A DNA stretch of 64,000 nt from JAGZHZ01 sp963929865. GTDB lineage: Bacteria > Bacillota > Clostridia > Lachnospirales > Lachnospiraceae. The notes under the pieces are model-generated. The model worked only from the letters and a program-made list of their open reading frames with translations, was not told the DNA's origin and made no database searches. Location of the stretch: positions 124,001-188,000 of the forward strand of contig CAWVKK010000065.1 in the NCBI GenBank assembly GCA_963929865.1. The letters are read 5' to 3'. Of this stretch, positions 35,003 through 44,776 are shown piece after piece. Each line of letters starts with the position of its first letter. The first letter of the stretch is position 1. Both the position numbers and the translations under genes were made by a program.

Positions 35003-36868
35003 CTACTGTCCTATATAAGATGCGAGTATTCTCTTTTCTATGGAATCCTCGTCGATTCCCTGCTCTTTCTTTAAAATCTCCACGTTTCCGTGCTCTACAT
35101 ACTGATCGGGAATCGCAATCTGCAGCACAGTGACATGGGAACCGATTTCTGTATAAAATTCTGCTGCCCGTTCGCCGAATCCTCCTGTTTTCACATTCTC
35201 TTCCATCGTCACAACCAGCTTGTGATCTCTTTGCGCCTCCGTCAGCATAGCCTCGTCAAGCGGTTTGACGAATCTGGCGTTGACAAGCGAGCAGGCAAAC
35301 CCTTTCTCTTTGAGGCTCTGCCGCACTTTTACGGCTGTCTTGACCATGCTTCCGACTGCGATCAGCACAATCTCTGCCTCATCGTAAATCCATTCGCTTT
35401 TTCCAAGCTCGATCGGCGCGCGGCAAAGCTCCAGTCCCTCATACGCCTCTCCTCTTGGATACCGCAATGCGACCGGTCCGTTAAAGGAAACCGCAAACTT
35501 CACCATATCCGCCAGCTCCCACCGGTTCTTCGGAGCCATCACGGTCATGTTCGGAATCAGGGAGAGAAACGACAAGTCAAAAATCCCCTGGTGAGTTTCC
35601 CCGTCGCTTCCTACCAGTCCGGCTCTGTCCACCGCGAAGATCACATGCAGGTTCTGAATGCAGACGTCATGGATCATCTGGTCAAAGGCGCGCTGCAGAA
35701 AAGAAGAGTAGACCGCCACGACCGGAATCATTCCAGAGGCGGCAAGCCCGGCGGCGAACGTCACCGCATGTTCCTCCGCAATGCCCACGTCCACCACACG
35801 TCTTGGAAATTCCTTCTGCATTCTTCCAAGTCCTGTCCCGTCCGTCATGGCCGCCGTGATCGCCACGATGCGCTCTTCCTCCCGCGCAATCCTGCACAGC
35901 GCGCTTGCAAAAATATCTGTATATCCTGGCTTTGTCTTTGGTTTTATGGGTTTGCCGGTCTGAATATCGAACGGCTCTGTTCCGTGATACCGCGACGGAT
36001 GGCGCTCAGCCGGCGCAAAGCCTTTTCCCTTCTTCGTCACGGCATGGACAAGCACCGCTCCTTTTATCCTTTTCGCCTCTTGCAGGACTTTTTCCAGCTG
36101 TGCGATGTTGTGGCCGTCTACCGGACCAAGATAAGTGATCCCCATCTCCTCAAAAAGCATTCCCGGAATGATCAGCTGCTTGATGCCGCTCTTTGTTCTT
36201 TTTAGGTGCGCAATGATTTTTTCTCCGCACGACGGGAGCTTTCGGAGCGCTTTTGTAAGATTTGTCTTGAAATTCTGGTAGGCGCTGTTTGTCCTTAAGT
36301 TTCCAAGATACGTCGAAATTCCTCCGACATTTTTCGAGATCGACATTTCATTGTCGTTGAGAACAATAATAAAATTTGTGTGAAGCCTGCCTGCGTTGTT
36401 GAGCGCCTCGTAAGCCATCCCGCCGGTCAGCGCGCCGTCCCCCAAAACGGAGACGATAAAATTTTTCTCTCCTCTTAGGTCTCTGCCATACACATATCCC
36501 AGACCTGCCGAGATGGAAGTGGAGCTGTGTCCGGTGTCAAAGGCGTCGCACAGACTCTCTTTTCTTTTCGGGAAGCCGCTCAGACCTCCGTACTTTCTAA
36601 GCTGTCCAAATCCCTCTTTTCGTCCTGTCAGAATCTTATGCGTGTAGGACTGATGTCCCACATCCCAGATAATTTTATCCTCCGGCAGGTTAAAGACCAG
36701 ATGCATCGCCATTGTCAGCTCCACAACGCCTAAATTCGAGGCAAGATGTCCTCCTGTCTCGCTGATTGAGCGGATCAAAAAAGAGCGGATCTCCTCTGCG
36801 AGTTTGGGCAGTTCGTTTTCAGGAAGCTTTTTGATATCATTTTCTTTTGTTATCTTATCTAACAGCAA
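35003..36868 (-). CDS. dxs: 1-deoxy-D-xylulose-5-phosphate synthase
   Basis: First enzyme of the MEP isoprenoid pathway, condensing pyruvate and glyceraldehyde 3-phosphate with TPP. The 621 residues have GHQSYTHKILTGRK (substrate), GDGALTGGMAYEALNN (Mg-TPP) and the transketolase C-terminal domain. It lies 14 bp downstream of ispA, which consumes the pathway's product. Confidence 0.97.
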   Translation of the reverse strand: MLLDKITKENDIKKLPENELPKLAEEIRSFLIRSISETGGHLASNLGVVELTMAMHLVFNLPEDKIIWDVGHQSYTHKILTGRKEGFGQLRKYGGLSGFPKRKESLCDAFDTGHSSTSISAGLGYVYGRDLRGEKNFIVSVLGDGALTGGMAYEALNNAGRLHTNFIIVLNDNEMSISKNVGGISTYLGNLRTNSAYQNFKTNLTKALRKLPSCGEKIIAHLKRTKSGIKQLIIPGMLFEEMGITYLGPVDGHNIAQLEKVLQEAKRIKGAVLVHAVTKKGKGFAPAERHPSRYHGTEPFDIQTGKPIKPKTKPGYTDIFASALCRIAREEERIVAITAAMTDGTGLGRMQKEFPRRVVDVGIAEEHAVTFAAGLAASGMIPVVAVYSSFLQRAFDQMIHDVCIQNLHVIFAVDRAGLVGSDGETHQGIFDLSFLSLIPNMTVMAPKNRWELADMVKFAVSFNGPVALRYPRGEAYEGLELCRAPIELGKSEWIYDEAEIVLIAVGSMVKTAVKVRQSLKEKGFACSLVNARFVKPLDEAMLTEAQRDHKLVVTMEENVKTGGFGERAAEFYTEIGSHVTVLQIAIPDQYVEHGNVEILKKEQGIDEDSIEKRILASYIGQ

Positions 36869-36882
36869 ACTTATCTCACCCT

Positions 36883-37770
36883 TTACTTTTCCCGGTGGAT
36901 CAGCTTCAAAATCAGAAGGCGCAGGAATTCGTTCTTCTCTTCCATGGAGTCCAAAACGGCAATCGCTTCCCTCGAAATGCGCTCCACTTCCTCTTTTGCC
37001 TTTTCCAGCCCGTGAATCGTCACATACGTCGTCTTATGATTCTTTTCATCGCTGTTTACCGGTTTTCCCAGAACGGACGTCGAGCTTGTCACATCTAAAA
37101 TATCGTCCTGAATCTGGAATGCGATGCCTACCTTTTTTGCGATCTGCTCCGTCATTTTGACCTTTTCTTCGCACGCTCCGGCCATAACCGCGCCCGTCAT
37201 CATCGCCGCCTCGATCAGGGCGCTCGTTTTCAGCTCGTAGATAAAGTCTAACGTCTCGCCGGAGATCTCTCTCCCCGCCGATTCTACGTCCACGGATTGC
37301 CCTCCTATCATGCCGCGGATTCCAGTCTTTCCAGTCAAAATGGAGAATGCCTGTTCTGCGTTTTTGCTGCCCGGCTCCATCGCGAACGCTTTCGCCGCCG
37401 TCTCATACGCCAGGTTGAGCAGACCGTCTCCTGCAAGAATCCCCATCGCTTCCCCGTATACGACGTGCGTTGTCTTTCTTCCTCTTCGGTATTCGTCGTT
37501 GTCCATCGCAGGCAGGTCGTCGTGAATCAGAGAATGCGTGTGGATCATCTCAATCGCCGCCGCAAACGGCCGGATCACATCGCTCTCTCCCCCGAACAGC
37601 CGGTACGTCTCCAGCATCAAAAGAGGCCGGATTCGCTTTCCGCCCGCCGTCATCCCATAGTTCATCGCTTCGAGCAGCGTCTTTTGAAAGCCAGACTGTG
37701 CAGGCAGATATTCTTTTAGGAGCGTCTCGATTTCCGCTGTTTTTTGTTTTAACGTTTCTTCAAAATTCAT
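36883..37770 (-). CDS. ispA: polyprenyl (farnesyl/geranyl) diphosphate synthase
   Basis: Trans-prenyltransferase that condenses IPP with allylic diphosphates. About 295 residues; first Asp-rich motif HDDLPAMDND and second QIQDDILDV are intact, with GGKRIRP near the N-terminus. The Met at 37770 has AGGTG at good spacing; the Met at 37779 is the alternative. It overlaps the 3' end of xseB. Confidence 0.94.
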   Translation of the reverse strand: MNFEETLKQKTAEIETLLKEYLPAQSGFQKTLLEAMNYGMTAGGKRIRPLLMLETYRLFGGESDVIRPFAAAIEMIHTHSLIHDDLPAMDNDEYRRGRKTTHVVYGEAMGILAGDGLLNLAYETAAKAFAMEPGSKNAEQAFSILTGKTGIRGMIGGQSVDVESAGREISGETLDFIYELKTSALIEAAMMTGAVMAGACEEKVKMTEQIAKKVGIAFQIQDDILDVTSSTSVLGKPVNSDEKNHKTTYVTIHGLEKAKEEVERISREAIAVLDSMEEKNEFLRLLILKLIHREK

Positions 37771-37963
37771 CCCATTCACCTTCTTCGTTCATCGCCAGCA
37801 CCTTTTTCTCCACGCGGTCGATCGTTTCGCCGCACTGCTTTAAAAGCTGCATCCCTTTTTGATACAGTACAACGGACTCTTCTAACTCCAGCTCCGGTTT
37901 CTGCAGCGCTGCAATCACGCTGTCCAGTTGTCTCATCGTTTCTTCCAATGTCTGTTCCTTCAT
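37760..37963 (-). CDS. xseB: exodeoxyribonuclease VII small subunit
   Basis: A 67-residue helical-hairpin protein with the typical TLEETMRQLDSVIAAL and LEESVVLYQKGMQLL segments. It binds XseA to form exonuclease VII, which degrades single-stranded DNA. Its ATG overlaps the xseA stop by 4 nt. Confidence 0.95.
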   Translation of the reverse strand: MKEQTLEETMRQLDSVIAALQKPELELEESVVLYQKGMQLLKQCGETIDRVEKKVLAMNEEGEWDEF

Positions 37964-39204
37964 AAAATTCCTCCCGACGCTGCCGATCCCTTTTCGGGAA
38001 CCGTTTCCTTTTTTTCTTTTTTTATTACTTTTGCCTCTATGCAGCCGTCCAGCATATAGATTTTTATCGTCCCGCCTGTGTTTACCTGACCGATCCGTGT
38101 GACCGGCTTTCCTCTCTCATCTTCCAAAAAGGCATAGCCACGGCTGAGCTTTTCCAGCGGCGAGAGACCTTTTAGGGTTTCCCCATACAGCGAAATCTGA
38201 TGCTTCTTTTTCTCCAGCGCGTTTTCCATCGCTGCGCGCAGTTTTTCTTTTCTTTGAGCCATCCGCGCCTTTTCTTCCAAAATCTTTCTCGCCGGAGTGT
38301 ACGCCAAAATCTGCAGTCTGCGCTGTCCCGCCCTCATGCGGCACGCTTCCAGCTTTTCTCCCATCAGCTCGTCTAGCTGCTCCTTATATCCGGCAAGCCT
38401 CTTCTCCAGCGCTTCCATATCCAGCACGGCAAGCTCCGCCGCGGCGGAGGGGGTCGGCGCGCGCAGATCAGCCACATAGTCCGAAATCGTGGTGTCGATC
38501 TCATGTCCGACGGCGGAAATCACAGGCGTCCTGCTGCGGAAGACCGCGTCCGCCACGATCTCTTCGTTAAAAGCCCACAGATCCTCCATAGAGCCGCCGC
38601 CTCTTCCGATGATGATCGCGTCCAGCCCGCAGTCATCCAGCGCCGTAATCCCCCGGGCGATTTCCTCCGCCGCGTTCTCCCCCTGCACCTTTGCAGGGAA
38701 AAGATAAATCTGGATATACGGGTTGCGCCTCTTTGCAATCTGAATCATATCCCGCACAGCCGCTCCGGTCGGAGCCGTCACGATTCCTAATTTTCGGACA
38801 AAAAAAGGAATCGGCTTCTTGTATTCCGGAGCAAACATCCCCATCTCATTCAGCGCTTTCTTCAAGGATTCAAATCTTTCATACAGCGCACCGATTCCAT
38901 CTAATACAATCTTCTTGGCATAAAGCTGATACTTGCCGTCTCTCTCGTAGACGTCCACTCTCCCGCTTACGACAACCTGCTGTCCGTTTTTCATCGAAAA
39001 GGAAAGACCGTCCCGGTCTCCTGCAAACATCACGCAGGAGATCAGCGCGCTTTCCTCTTTTAGGGTAAAGTAGATGTGCCCGGACGTATGGTATTTGCAG
39101 TTGGAGACTTCTCCCTTGATTGCAATCTGATTCAGCATAAAATCCTGGGAAAACATCATTTTAATATAAGTGTTAATCTGTTTGACGGAATAAATTCTCT
39201 CCAT
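37960..39204 (-). CDS. xseA: exodeoxyribonuclease VII large subunit
   Basis: A 414-residue catalytic subunit. N-terminal OB fold (about 1-100), central nuclease core with GRGGGSMEDLWAFN and VGHEIDTTISD, then a long coiled coil and a short beta tail. Follows nusB by 13 bp and overlaps xseB. Confidence 0.96.
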   Translation of the reverse strand: MERIYSVKQINTYIKMMFSQDFMLNQIAIKGEVSNCKYHTSGHIYFTLKEESALISCVMFAGDRDGLSFSMKNGQQVVVSGRVDVYERDGKYQLYAKKIVLDGIGALYERFESLKKALNEMGMFAPEYKKPIPFFVRKLGIVTAPTGAAVRDMIQIAKRRNPYIQIYLFPAKVQGENAAEEIARGITALDDCGLDAIIIGRGGGSMEDLWAFNEEIVADAVFRSRTPVISAVGHEIDTTISDYVADLRAPTPSAAAELAVLDMEALEKRLAGYKEQLDELMGEKLEACRMRAGQRRLQILAYTPARKILEEKARMAQRKEKLRAAMENALEKKKHQISLYGETLKGLSPLEKLSRGYAFLEDERGKPVTRIGQVNTGGTIKIYMLDGCIEAKVIKKEKKETVPEKGSAASGGIL

Positions 39205-39217
39205 ACCGCATACTCCG

Positions 39218-39619
39218 CTACTCTTCTACCAGCTTGGCGAGAATCCCGTTTACGAACGCCGGCGATTCTTCTCCTCCGAATAATTTTGCCAGTTCCACGC
39301 CTTCATTGATCGCCACGCCCGTCGGGATCTCTTCGTCGTATTTCATCTCATAGTAGGCGAGACGCAGTACCGTTAAGTCTGTCTTTCCCATCCTCTCGAT
39401 CTTCCATCCCCTGGAAACCTGATCGATTCTTCCGTCGATTTCTGAAAGCTTTTCTAAAATTTTGCGCAGCTTCTGTTTGATATAGTTTAAATTTTCATCC
39501 CGAATCTCTTCATGCTGTTCCAGATACAGACGAACCTGTTCTTCTAATTCTGCTCCCTCATGAAATTCCGCTAAAAATAACAATTTAAAAATATGTTCTC
39601 TGATCTCTCTTCTGCTCAT
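39218..39619 (-). CDS. nusB: transcription antitermination factor NusB
   Basis: A 133-residue all-helical protein that binds boxA RNA with NusE in rRNA antitermination. The start MSRREIREHIFKLLF is the family N-terminus and follows GAGGAG; the frame is open to 39697. C-terminal VAINEGVELAKLFGG is diagnostic. Between asp23 and xseA. Confidence 0.96.
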   Translation of the reverse strand: MSRREIREHIFKLLFLAEFHEGAELEEQVRLYLEQHEEIRDENLNYIKQKLRKILEKLSEIDGRIDQVSRGWKIERMGKTDLTVLRLAYYEMKYDEEIPTGVAINEGVELAKLFGGEESPAFVNGILAKLVEE

Positions 39620-39728
39620 TTTTCTCCTCATTCTAAAAGCCGCTGCAAAATGAATTATCATGCTTTCACATTTACATACATTTTGCAACGGCTCCATGAT
39701 ATCTCATCATTTCTGTCTTTGTGGTCCC

Positions 39729-40103
39729 CTATTTGTTCATGACTACGCCCGCAATCCTGACATTGACTTCCGAGACAGTCAGCCCCGTCATTCCTTCAAT
39801 CGCACTCTTTACCTTCTCCTGAACTTTTCTGCTTGTCTCCGGAACGCTGTATCCATACGCCAGATTCAAGGCAAGTTCCACTTCGACTACGCCATTTTGT
39901 ACCGTTACTTTGACTCCCTTTGAAAGGTTTTTCATTCCCAGCTTGCCGATCAGTTCTTTTGTGATATTTCCCGCCATCGCAGAGACGCCCTCCACTTCCG
40001 TGGCCGCAAGTCCCGCGATGATTGCCACAACCTCATCTGCGATCTGAACCTGACCAAACTCTGCTTCATTTTCTATCACATAATTGGTTTCTTTTTCACT
40101 CAT
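39729..40103 (-). CDS. Asp23/Gls24-family envelope stress protein
   Basis: A 124-residue protein of the Asp23/Gls24 family, with IADEVVAIIAGLAATEVEGV, SKGVKVTV and a C-terminal VNVRIAGV segment. The start at 40103 follows an ideal AGGAGG; the upstream frame covers the promoter. It heads the nusB-xse-isp operon, a common clostridial arrangement whose reason is unknown. Confidence 0.93.
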   Translation of the reverse strand: MSEKETNYVIENEAEFGQVQIADEVVAIIAGLAATEVEGVSAMAGNITKELIGKLGMKNLSKGVKVTVQNGVVEVELALNLAYGYSVPETSRKVQEKVKSAIEGMTGLTVSEVNVRIAGVVMNK

Positions 40104-40146
40104 GCCAATGACCTCCTGTCCTGCATCGTATCCATTTAATAGCATT

Positions 40147-40174
40147 ATTATACCAAAATTTCTACGTTTTGCAA
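40147..40174 (-). promoter_or_regulatory. sigma-A promoter of the asp23-to-recN operon
   Basis: TTGCAA (40169-40174), 16-bp spacer, TATAAT (40147-40152), starting just upstream of the asp23 gene and immediately after prfC. Confidence 0.75.
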
Positions 40175-40182
40175 AGGATATT

Positions 40183-41772
40183 TTATGAGCGCCCAAATTC
40201 CGACAGGAGAAGTCCTTTGTTTCTGTCCAGGGTCATGCCGATGCTCCAGCTGTTGATAAAGAGCAAAAGCGGTCTGCCTTTTAAATCTTTAATTTTCTTC
40301 ATATCTGATGTTCCCACCAGCTTGTTCAGATCTATGTCGCTGTTTTCGATCCACCGGATATGTTCGTACGGCAGCATTTCCAGCCCGATTTCTACATTAT
40401 ACTCGTTTTCGAGGCGGTATTTCAAAACGTCAAACTGCAGCACCCCGACTACGCCGACGATGATCTCCTCCATTCCTGTGTTGTATTCCTGAAAAATCTG
40501 GATCGCGCCTTCCTGGGCAATCTGGTTGATTCCCTTTACAAACTGCTTTCTCTTCATCGTGTCGATCTGGCGCACCCGCGCGAAATGTTCCGGCGCAAAC
40601 GTCGGGATTCCCTCATATCGAATCTTTTTGCCCGGAAGGCATACCGTATCCCCGATGGAGAAAATGCCCGGGTCAAACACTCCGATAATGTCCCCGGCAT
40701 ACGCCTTGTCCACGATATGGCGCTCCTGGGCCATCATCTGCTGGGGCTGGGAAAGGCGGAGCTTCTTGTCGCCCTGCACATGGTACACTTCCATCCCGGC
40801 GTCAAATTCTCCGGAGCAGATCCTCATAAAGGCGATGCGGTCGCGGTGCGCCTTATTCATATTCGCCTGAATTTTAAAGACAAAGGCGGAGAATCCTTCC
40901 TGTATCGGATCTACCATTCCGATATCCGCTTTTCTCGAGAGAGGGGAGGACGTCATCTTAAGGAAATGCTTCAAAAAGAATTCTACGCCGAAGTTTGTCA
41001 GAGCCGATCCAAAAAAAACAGGAGAAAGCTCTCCTTTGTCTACTTTTTCCTGATCAAACTCTGCGCTCGCCCCGTCCAGGAGTTCGATCTCCATATCCAG
41101 CTGCTCTTTTCTCTCTTCTCCGATATACTCCAGCAGCTCTTTGGAGTCGAGGTCATACTCTGTTGTCTCGCCTTCTTTTGTCCCTTTTTCTGTGTTGGAA
41201 AACGAAATCACCTTTCCCTCCGCGCGGTCAAACACGCCCTTAAATCCCTTTCCTGATCCGATGGGCCAATTGATCGGGCATGTCTCAATCCCGAGTTCCT
41301 TTTCAATCTCGTCTAAAAGCTCAAACGTGTCGTTGGCGTCGCGGTCCATTTTATTGATAAAAGTAAAGATGGGAATATGGCGCATCACGCACACCTTAAA
41401 CAGTTTTCTCGTCTGCGCTTCCACGCCCTTCGACGCGTCGATCACCATCACGGCGGAGTCCGCGGCCATCAGCGTGCGGTACGTGTCCTCCGAGAAATCC
41501 TGATGTCCGGGCGTATCCAGAATATTGATGCAGAATCCGTCATAGTTAAACTGTAATACGGAAGAAGTCACAGAGATACCTCTTTCTTTTTCGATCTCCA
41601 TCCAGTCAGAAACCGCATGGCGCGCCGTCGCCTTTCCCTTTACGGAACCGGCAAGATTAATCGCGCCTCCATAGAGCAGAAATTTTTCCGTCAGCGTTGT
41701 CTTCCCGGCGTCCGGATGAGAAATAATTGCAAATGTTCTTCGTTTTTTTATTTCCTTTGTAATATCGGTCAC
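40183..41772 (-). CDS. prfC: peptide chain release factor 3
   Basis: Ribosomal GTPase that recycles class I release factors. The 529 residues have the G1 motif HPDAGKTTLTEK, switch II DTPGHQDF, NKMD and RF3-specific C-terminal domains. GTG start with GGAGGAG upstream. It sits between the spoIIIA and asp23 operons with its own promoter. Confidence 0.97.
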   Translation of the reverse strand: MTDITKEIKKRRTFAIISHPDAGKTTLTEKFLLYGGAINLAGSVKGKATARHAVSDWMEIEKERGISVTSSVLQFNYDGFCINILDTPGHQDFSEDTYRTLMAADSAVMVIDASKGVEAQTRKLFKVCVMRHIPIFTFINKMDRDANDTFELLDEIEKELGIETCPINWPIGSGKGFKGVFDRAEGKVISFSNTEKGTKEGETTEYDLDSKELLEYIGEERKEQLDMEIELLDGASAEFDQEKVDKGELSPVFFGSALTNFGVEFFLKHFLKMTSSPLSRKADIGMVDPIQEGFSAFVFKIQANMNKAHRDRIAFMRICSGEFDAGMEVYHVQGDKKLRLSQPQQMMAQERHIVDKAYAGDIIGVFDPGIFSIGDTVCLPGKKIRYEGIPTFAPEHFARVRQIDTMKRKQFVKGINQIAQEGAIQIFQEYNTGMEEIIVGVVGVLQFDVLKYRLENEYNVEIGLEMLPYEHIRWIENSDIDLNKLVGTSDMKKIKDLKGRPLLLFINSWSIGMTLDRNKGLLLSEFGRS

Positions 41773-41826
41773 GTTCTCTCCTCCATATATGTGTTGCTTT
41801 CACTAAGCTTCCTTTTTCCATCTGCT

Positions 41827-41855
41827 ATTCTAGCAAGCTTAAGAGCCTCTGTCAA
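41827..41855 (-). promoter_or_regulatory. sigma-A promoter of prfC
   Basis: TTGACA (41850-41855), 17-bp spacer, TAGAAT (41827-41832). The -35 element lies in the loop of a 7-bp inverted repeat (41842-41848 with 41865-41871) that may weakly terminate the spoIIIA transcript. Confidence 0.8.
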
Positions 41856-41890
41856 TCCTGGCAAAGGCTCTGACTGAAAAATCTGATTTT

Positions 41891-42535
41891 TTATTCTGAA
41901 ATCGGGGTGATCACAATATTTTCCCCCGCGATTTCCGTCTTTCTCTTTACGATGTCTTCGATCTGCGCTCTCTGCGCGTCTGAGATCTCCGCCATGTTGA
42001 TCACGACGTCGGCTGTCCCGTCCGTAATGCTGACGACTGAATCGGCGAAGCCTTTTGCCTCCAGCAAAAGCTCTGCGGCTGCCTCCCGCTCCGCGATATC
42101 GGTCATGACATTCATGCTGCTGACGGCTTCCTCTTTTTCCGCGTCACTGATATTTTCGTTGTTGATGACCTCCAGCAAAGTCTCCTTGTTTTTTGCCCGA
42201 ACCTGTTCTCTTGTCAGCTTTGCTTCTGCCGCAAAGCTGGAGTTGCTTCCTGTGCTGGTAAGTACGGCTTCTCCCGGAATTCCCTCGATCTCGTCGCTGC
42301 TTGCCGTATCAAGGCTTTCCTCGTCCCCGTCCAGGCTTTCCACATCGACAAGCACGCCTGTATTGACCGCCGCATTCTCTGCCTCTGTCTCGAGAATGAC
42401 GGCGTCATCCTGCGCAGAAGTCGGAGAGCTTTCCGGGTCAAATCCTGTCCCGGAAAAGTTCAGATATCCCGCAATCGCAATCATCACAGCAAGCCCGGTG
42501 ATGACGATCTGATTCTTTTTCATGATGCGTTTCAT
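41891..42535 (-). CDS. spoIIIAH: stage III sporulation protein AH
   Basis: About 214 residues; N-terminal membrane anchor (about 9-27), an acidic Ser/Glu linker, and a C-terminal ring-building domain homologous to type III secretion YscJ proteins. SpoIIIAH joins forespore SpoIIQ to form the feeding-tube channel. Last gene of the operon. AGGAGG suits the ATG at 42535; a GTG at 42538 is also in frame. Confidence 0.92.
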   Translation of the reverse strand: MKRIMKKNQIVITGLAVMIAIAGYLNFSGTGFDPESSPTSAQDDAVILETEAENAAVNTGVLVDVESLDGDEESLDTASSDEIEGIPGEAVLTSTGSNSSFAAEAKLTREQVRAKNKETLLEVINNENISDAEKEEAVSSMNVMTDIAEREAAAELLLEAKGFADSVVSITDGTADVVINMAEISDAQRAQIEDIVKRKTEIAGENIVITPISE

Positions 42536-42548
42536 CACTTCCTCCTTC

Positions 42549-43109
42549 TTAATTCATCTTCATTACTTTGATTTTATGCGCCTCCACCCCAAATAATGCT
42601 ACCACGGCTTCTGTTATATTTTTTACGGTCACGGCGTTGTCTCCGCCTTCTGCCACAATCAGCACTCCCGCGATCTCCGGCTCTGTTACCTGGATGACAT
42701 ACGGCGTCTCGCTGCCGTCGCTGTTTTTTTCATAGACGGTCTCCTCTCCCGCTTCTCTCTGCGAGCTGCTGCTGCTTCCTCCCTGCCCGTCGCTCTCATC
42801 GGACGTCCGGTCTGTCAGAGGAATGTCCTTTTCCACAATCTTTTCCCCGGAGGAATAGTACGTAATCATCACCTCTGTTTTTCCAACCCCTTCTACCTGG
42901 CTTAGCACCTCCTGCAGTCTTTTTTCTCTGGAGTCTGCCAGCTGCTCCTGCGCCAGGATTTCATCCTGTTCTTGCTGCCGTTTTTCTCCATCGGAATCGG
43001 TCGGAAGGAAAATAACGGCGAGCAAAATTCCGCACAGCAGAAAAATAAAAAACTGATCTTTTTTTACATTCTGAAGCCGGTTTTGGAATACGTTCCATTT
43101 TTTCCCCAT
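42549..43109 (-). CDS. spoIIIAG: stage III sporulation protein AG
   Basis: A 186-residue protein with one N-terminal membrane helix (about 21-36) and an outer ring-forming domain; the end VVALFGVEAHKIKVMKMN is typical. SpoIIIAG forms a ring in the mother cell-forespore channel. The middle Ser-rich stretch (about 108-117) is a low-complexity linker. Follows spoIIIAF by 3 bp. Confidence 0.93.
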   Translation of the reverse strand: MGKKWNVFQNRLQNVKKDQFFIFLLCGILLAVIFLPTDSDGEKRQQEQDEILAQEQLADSREKRLQEVLSQVEGVGKTEVMITYYSSGEKIVEKDIPLTDRTSDESDGQGGSSSSSQREAGEETVYEKNSDGSETPYVIQVTEPEIAGVLIVAEGGDNAVTVKNITEAVVALFGVEAHKIKVMKMN

Positions 43110-43112
43110 ACG

Positions 43113-43634
43113 TCACTCCCACACCGTGATTTCAATCTGATTCCTGTCAAGTTCATAGACGTCCATAATCGTCTCATACAGTTCTTCTTTCTTTTCCTCC
43201 GTATTATTTTCTGAGGGAAAAAGCGGCGTCACCTCTAAAGAGACACAGATGGAAGCCTCCTTTGCGTCTTCGCCCATCTGCAGCTGCGTGCGAATCCCGG
43301 AGAGTTCAAATCCACATGCTTTTGCCGCCTCCCCCATCTGCGCTTCAAGTTCTTTCTCCCATGCCTCCTCCACTTTTTTTGTCCCAAGCTCCTCTAAGCC
43401 TTCCCATTTCATGTTCAGCTCCGAGAGCTGTCTTCTCAGCTCTTGAATCTGCAGCGTTTTTCCGAACGTCTCTTCGAGTGAAAAGACAGAAATAAGAGGT
43501 TTTAACACCATCAGCATGATCAGAAGCCCCGCATAAAAGTTGGCGTATTTTCGATACCCGGAATCGGGAATCAGATGCAGCAGCGCGCTGAGGATACAGA
43601 TACTGCAGACAATGTTTTTGATCCACTGCGCCAT
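43113..43634 (-). CDS. spoIIIAF: stage III sporulation protein AF
   Basis: A 173-residue protein with two N-terminal membrane segments (about 5-50) and a C-terminal ring-building-like domain ending YELDRNQIEITVWE. A component of the SpoIIIA-SpoIIQ complex. 6 bp after spoIIIAE. Confidence 0.92.
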   Translation of the reverse strand: MAQWIKNIVCSICILSALLHLIPDSGYRKYANFYAGLLIMLMVLKPLISVFSLEETFGKTLQIQELRRQLSELNMKWEGLEELGTKKVEEAWEKELEAQMGEAAKACGFELSGIRTQLQMGEDAKEASICVSLEVTPLFPSENNTEEKKEELYETIMDVYELDRNQIEITVWE

Positions 43635-43640
43635 ATTGTC

Positions 43641-44759
43641 TCATCCTCCTCTCATAAACGCTGTCACCAGCGCAAGAGACACAAAAAACATCAGCCCTGT
43701 GGCGATGACAACCTTCAGCAGCAGCTCCGCTCCGTCTGCTGCGCTCTCCACGCACAGAGTCAGTCTCTTATCTGAGACAGGCTGGGTAATTGCCGCCAGA
43801 AAACGGTAAAGCACCGCGCACAGCGCAATCTGGATGAGCGGCAGCAGACAGATCATCGCCATAACCGCCATCCCCGCCGCCCCGACTGCGTTCTTGACAA
43901 CCACCGCCGAGCCGAGCACGACCTCTGTCACAGAATTAAATACGTTTCCGACGCCTGGAATCGCTCCCGCCGCCTTGCGAAGCAGGGACGTCTTCAGCGT
44001 GTCAATCGCAGGCATGATCAGGCACTGTACCGTCTGCAGACCTATGACCGCCGCAGTCATCGTCTTGAGCGCCCACACCACAACCGTGCGGATCAGCTTC
44101 GGGAATTTTGAAAACCGGTCCTCCTGGTCGAGCCGATTTAAAACGGATATCATGACGTAAAGGTGAATGCCGGGCAAAACGGCGGCTTTTAAAATCCACT
44201 GCAAAACTGTGATCACCGCCAGCGTCAGTTCTGAAAACCCGGCCGCGCTCAGAGAACCGTTTGCAAAGGCGGCGGCGATCACATAAACCGGCAGAAGCGC
44301 TTTTAAAAACGCCGCCACCTGATCGACTGCCTCAAGGACAAAGGCTTCCATATTCAGAAAAGCTTTCAACAGGATCATAGCCAAAACCAGATAGATCAGA
44401 TAAAAACTGACTTCTGCCGTCTGACTCTTTTCAAATACGTTTGTATAGTTTGTAAAGACAGCGGCAATCACGCTTAAAATCAGGATCTGTACCGCAGCCT
44501 GTTTTTGTCCTTCCAGATTTCCAAAACACATCTTCGCAATCTGAGTCCCGATCTCTCCTAAGTCAAACGGAATCTCTCCCTGGATCAGCTCTGCGACCAG
44601 CTCCCGAAAAGAAATCGCCTGTTCGCCGTCGAAAATTTCATCTATGCTCTCTTCTATCTCGTCGAAGGAGAGCTCATCGAGCGCCTCTTCTGCGCAGACG
44701 GGAAGTCTGCAAAGCAGCAGATACAAGATGATCATGGCAAGTTTGATCCAACCTTTCAC
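43641..44759 (-). CDS. spoIIIAE: stage III sporulation protein AE
   Basis: A 372-residue polytopic membrane protein with a cleavable-type N-terminal hydrophobic segment ending LPVCAEE and seven or so membrane helices. The frame is open to 45062, but that extension overlaps spoIIIAD; the GTG at 44759 with GGAGG six bases upstream gives the family length. Central membrane component of the SpoIIIA channel. Confidence 0.93.
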   Translation of the reverse strand: MKGWIKLAMIILYLLLCRLPVCAEEALDELSFDEIEESIDEIFDGEQAISFRELVAELIQGEIPFDLGEIGTQIAKMCFGNLEGQKQAAVQILILSVIAAVFTNYTNVFEKSQTAEVSFYLIYLVLAMILLKAFLNMEAFVLEAVDQVAAFLKALLPVYVIAAAFANGSLSAAGFSELTLAVITVLQWILKAAVLPGIHLYVMISVLNRLDQEDRFSKFPKLIRTVVVWALKTMTAAVIGLQTVQCLIMPAIDTLKTSLLRKAAGAIPGVGNVFNSVTEVVLGSAVVVKNAVGAAGMAVMAMICLLPLIQIALCAVLYRFLAAITQPVSDKRLTLCVESAADGAELLLKVVIATGLMFFVSLALVTAFMRGG

Positions 44760-44776
44760 ACTGCCCCTCCCGCCTT

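Noticed and set aside
41842..41871. Strong terminator of the spoIIIA operon
   Set aside because: The 7-bp inverted repeat has no T-run in the minus direction; its loop carries the prfC -35 element instead.
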